The translations under genes were made by a program, and so were the position numbers. DNA of 64,000 nucleotides from Ciona intestinalis (taxonomy: Eukaryota > Chordata > Ascidiacea > Phlebobranchia > Cionidae): contig NC_020177.2 in the NCBI RefSeq assembly GCF_000224145.3, positions 884,363-948,362 of the forward strand. The letters are read 5' to 3'. The notes under the pieces were generated by a model. The model was not told the DNA's origin and did no database searches. It saw only the letters and a program-made list of their open reading frames with translations. Positions 60,420 through 64,000 of the stretch are shown here, piece by piece. The first letter of the stretch is position 1, and every line of letters starts with the position of its first letter.

Positions 60420-61210
60420 TTTTTTTGGGCGAGAAATAGTTTCCCTCTGTCCCTCTACCAGTTTCCCTACCGTCACTCCACTTTTTTTGGGAGAAAAATA
60501 GTTTCCCTCTGTCCCTCCACCAGTTTCCCTACTGTCACTCCACTTTTTTTGGGCGAAAAATAGTTTCCCTCCGTCCCTACACCAGTTTCCCTACCGTCCC
60601 TCCAATTTCCCTACCGTCCCTCCACTTATTTCAGGTAAAAATTAGTTTCCCTCCTTCCCTCTACCAGTTTCCCTCCGTCCCTCCACTTATTTTAGGTAAA
60701 AATTAGTTTCCCTCCGTCCCTCCACCAGTTTCCCTACCGTTCCTCCACTTATTTCAGGTAAAAATTAGTTTCCCTCCTTCCCTCCACCAGTTTCCCTACC
60801 GTCCCTCCACTTATTTCAGGTAAAAATTAGTTTCCCTCTGTCCCTCTACAAGTTTCCCTCCGTTCCTCCACTTATTTTAGGTAAAAATTAGTTTCCCTCC
60901 GTTCCTTCACCATTTCCCTCTGTCCCTCCACCATATCCCTACCATCCCTCCCTTTTTTTAGGGCGAAAAATAGTTTCTCTCCGTCCCTCCACCAGTTTCC
61001 CTACCGTCCCTTCACTTATTTTGGGTAAAAAATAGTTTCCCTCTGTCCTTCCGCCCATAGGGTTTAAGCAAAGGAATTTTTGTTTCCCTTCGTCCCTCCA
61101 TTTTGCTTCCTTCCCTCCTTTTAGTAACGGTATTTTCCCTCCGTCCCTCCCTTTAGTACTCAGTTTTCCTCTGTCCCTCCGTCCCTCTATCCCTCCTTTT
61201 AGTGTTGTCC
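60420..61210. repeat. Pyrimidine-rich satellite of about 60-65 base units beside the gap
   Basis: Units combine AGTTTCCCTCCGTCCCTCCA, CCAGTTTCCCTACCGTCCC and a spacer (TTATTTCAGGTAAAAATT or TTTTTTTGGGCGAAAAAT). The top strand is strongly C/T biased over about 800 bases. Length and composition likely caused the assembly break. Confidence 0.9.
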
Positions 61211-61454
61211 AACTTAGTAATATGCTTTCTATGAAAAAAATCAAACATAGTAATACCTATTTCATTACAGGGTGTTGGGGTGGCATTGTCAGGCGCACTT
61301 TGGCGCATTTTTTTAAATTGCATAAGAGGACCTGCTTTTTATGATGTCATTTGTTTTACAGAAACTAGGAAAACACGGCACTAGAAAAAAAACAACGCTG
61401 TTGATCATTACTTAGTACCGTTTGTAGATCGTTTTTCGGTGATTGGGCTTCTCT

Positions 61455-61700
61455 GAAACACGCAATCTACACAATCTACGCAATCTTCTCTAAAACACGC
61501 AATCTACACAATCTTCTCTAAAACACGCAATCTACGCAGTCTTGTTTTGTCAAATTAGTAAACCAAGTTTTTTTATTAAATAAATACATATATTAATTAA
61601 CTAAATATGTCCTAAAATAAAATAACGCAATCTATTAAATTAACACATAGCGCCACCTTTCGGTCAAGTCACGCAATCTACACAATCTAAGATATATACA
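61455..61700 (+). repeat. ACGCAATCTACACAATCT short repeats
   Basis: The word CACGCAATCTACACAATCT and shortened forms occur about six times in two patches (61455-61545 and 61665-61700), with TCTTCTCTAAAA between the copies of the first patch. Confidence 0.7.
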
Positions 61701-62177
61701 TAATCTGCACAGGCTAATTTTGTTAAAAAATTACCAAGTTTTTTTCAAATAAATGCATACTTTAAATTTTTCGTTAACTGTCCACCGTGTTGTTCTGTAG
61801 ATTGGGTTGATATTCTGAGTATACCACAGTTAAATGACAGATAAATTTATTTAAAAAGACTTGGTTTAACCTGTAACTATGTATAAAGCCAAAACGGCCA
61901 AGCCGAAACGTTAAGCAACCTTTGAAATATGTTGTAAAAGGTGGGTTAAATCAGGAGGCATGTCAACTTTAAACTATGACACACGTAAAAGTAAGATGCA
62001 CATTGTTTCGCACAAACTATTTATATATGTCAGTGAAACATTGGTGCTTTGTTACCGATACCGATTGTTGGTAGAGCGTAAGTATTCGTGAACTGATATA
62101 TCCGTTGACCTTTAGTTTGTGTGTCTTTCTTCATCTTGATGAGGTTGGCATTGAAGCTATTTTTTTTTATTTTTAGA
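61700..62177. other. Stretch upstream of the CDC42 exon
   Basis: No exon recognised; AT-rich. It should contain CDC42's upstream intron or promoter. Confidence 0.4.

Positions 62178-64000
<1,823 letters not shown>

Noticed and set aside
59863..60501. Three long frames of undetermined residues
   Set aside because: They only span the run of N.

Overview
The window reads as a compact, AT-rich invertebrate chordate genome, most likely an ascidian of the Ciona type. Genes have many small exons and short introns with GT-AG borders. Intersectin, UNC93A, PEX7 and CDC42 are all clearly animal orthologues, and introns and spacers are crowded with short foldback elements, tRNA-headed SINEs and minisatellites. 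Nothing bacterial or viral was seen. Most exons are shorter than 200 bases, so genes were rebuilt by hand from splice sites, reading phase and protein similarity. Exon borders are therefore predictions, although phases agree across almost every junction.

Layout from left to right: the last two exons of PEX7 (+, 26-713); a complete ten-exon UNC93A-like transporter (-, 2506-10261), tail to tail with PEX7; a short plus-strand gene (about 13408-16805) ending in an ETS-type Pointed (PNT/SAM) domain with no ETS DNA-binding domain visible; and a very large intersectin gene (-, 18717-48805; 38 exons found) with EH-EH-coiled coil-five SH3-DH-PH-C2, the long Cdc42-GEF form. Inside one 8.9 kb intersectin intron, on the opposite strand, lie two tandem six-exon genes for unrecognised multi-pass membrane proteins. 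Their matching intron phases mark them as paralogues.

Right of intersectin are a seven-exon gene for a single-pass membrane, coiled-coil protein (+, 50404-54108) and a C2H2 zinc-finger gene (-, 55288-59540 and upstream) that runs into a 500-base assembly gap (59920-60419). A pyrimidine-rich satellite follows, then the first coding exon of CDC42 (+, 62235-62339) and an isolated minus-strand exon (63211-63353) opposite the CDC42 intron. Intersectin-L is the exchange factor for Cdc42 in vertebrates, so finding both about 13 kb apart is noteworthy, though it may be chance.

The most interesting items are the PNT-only ETS relative, the nested pair of membrane-protein paralogues, a seven-residue repeat tract in the zinc-finger protein, and a 90-base foldback repeat that occurs as tandem arrays in opposite orientation in introns of two different genes.
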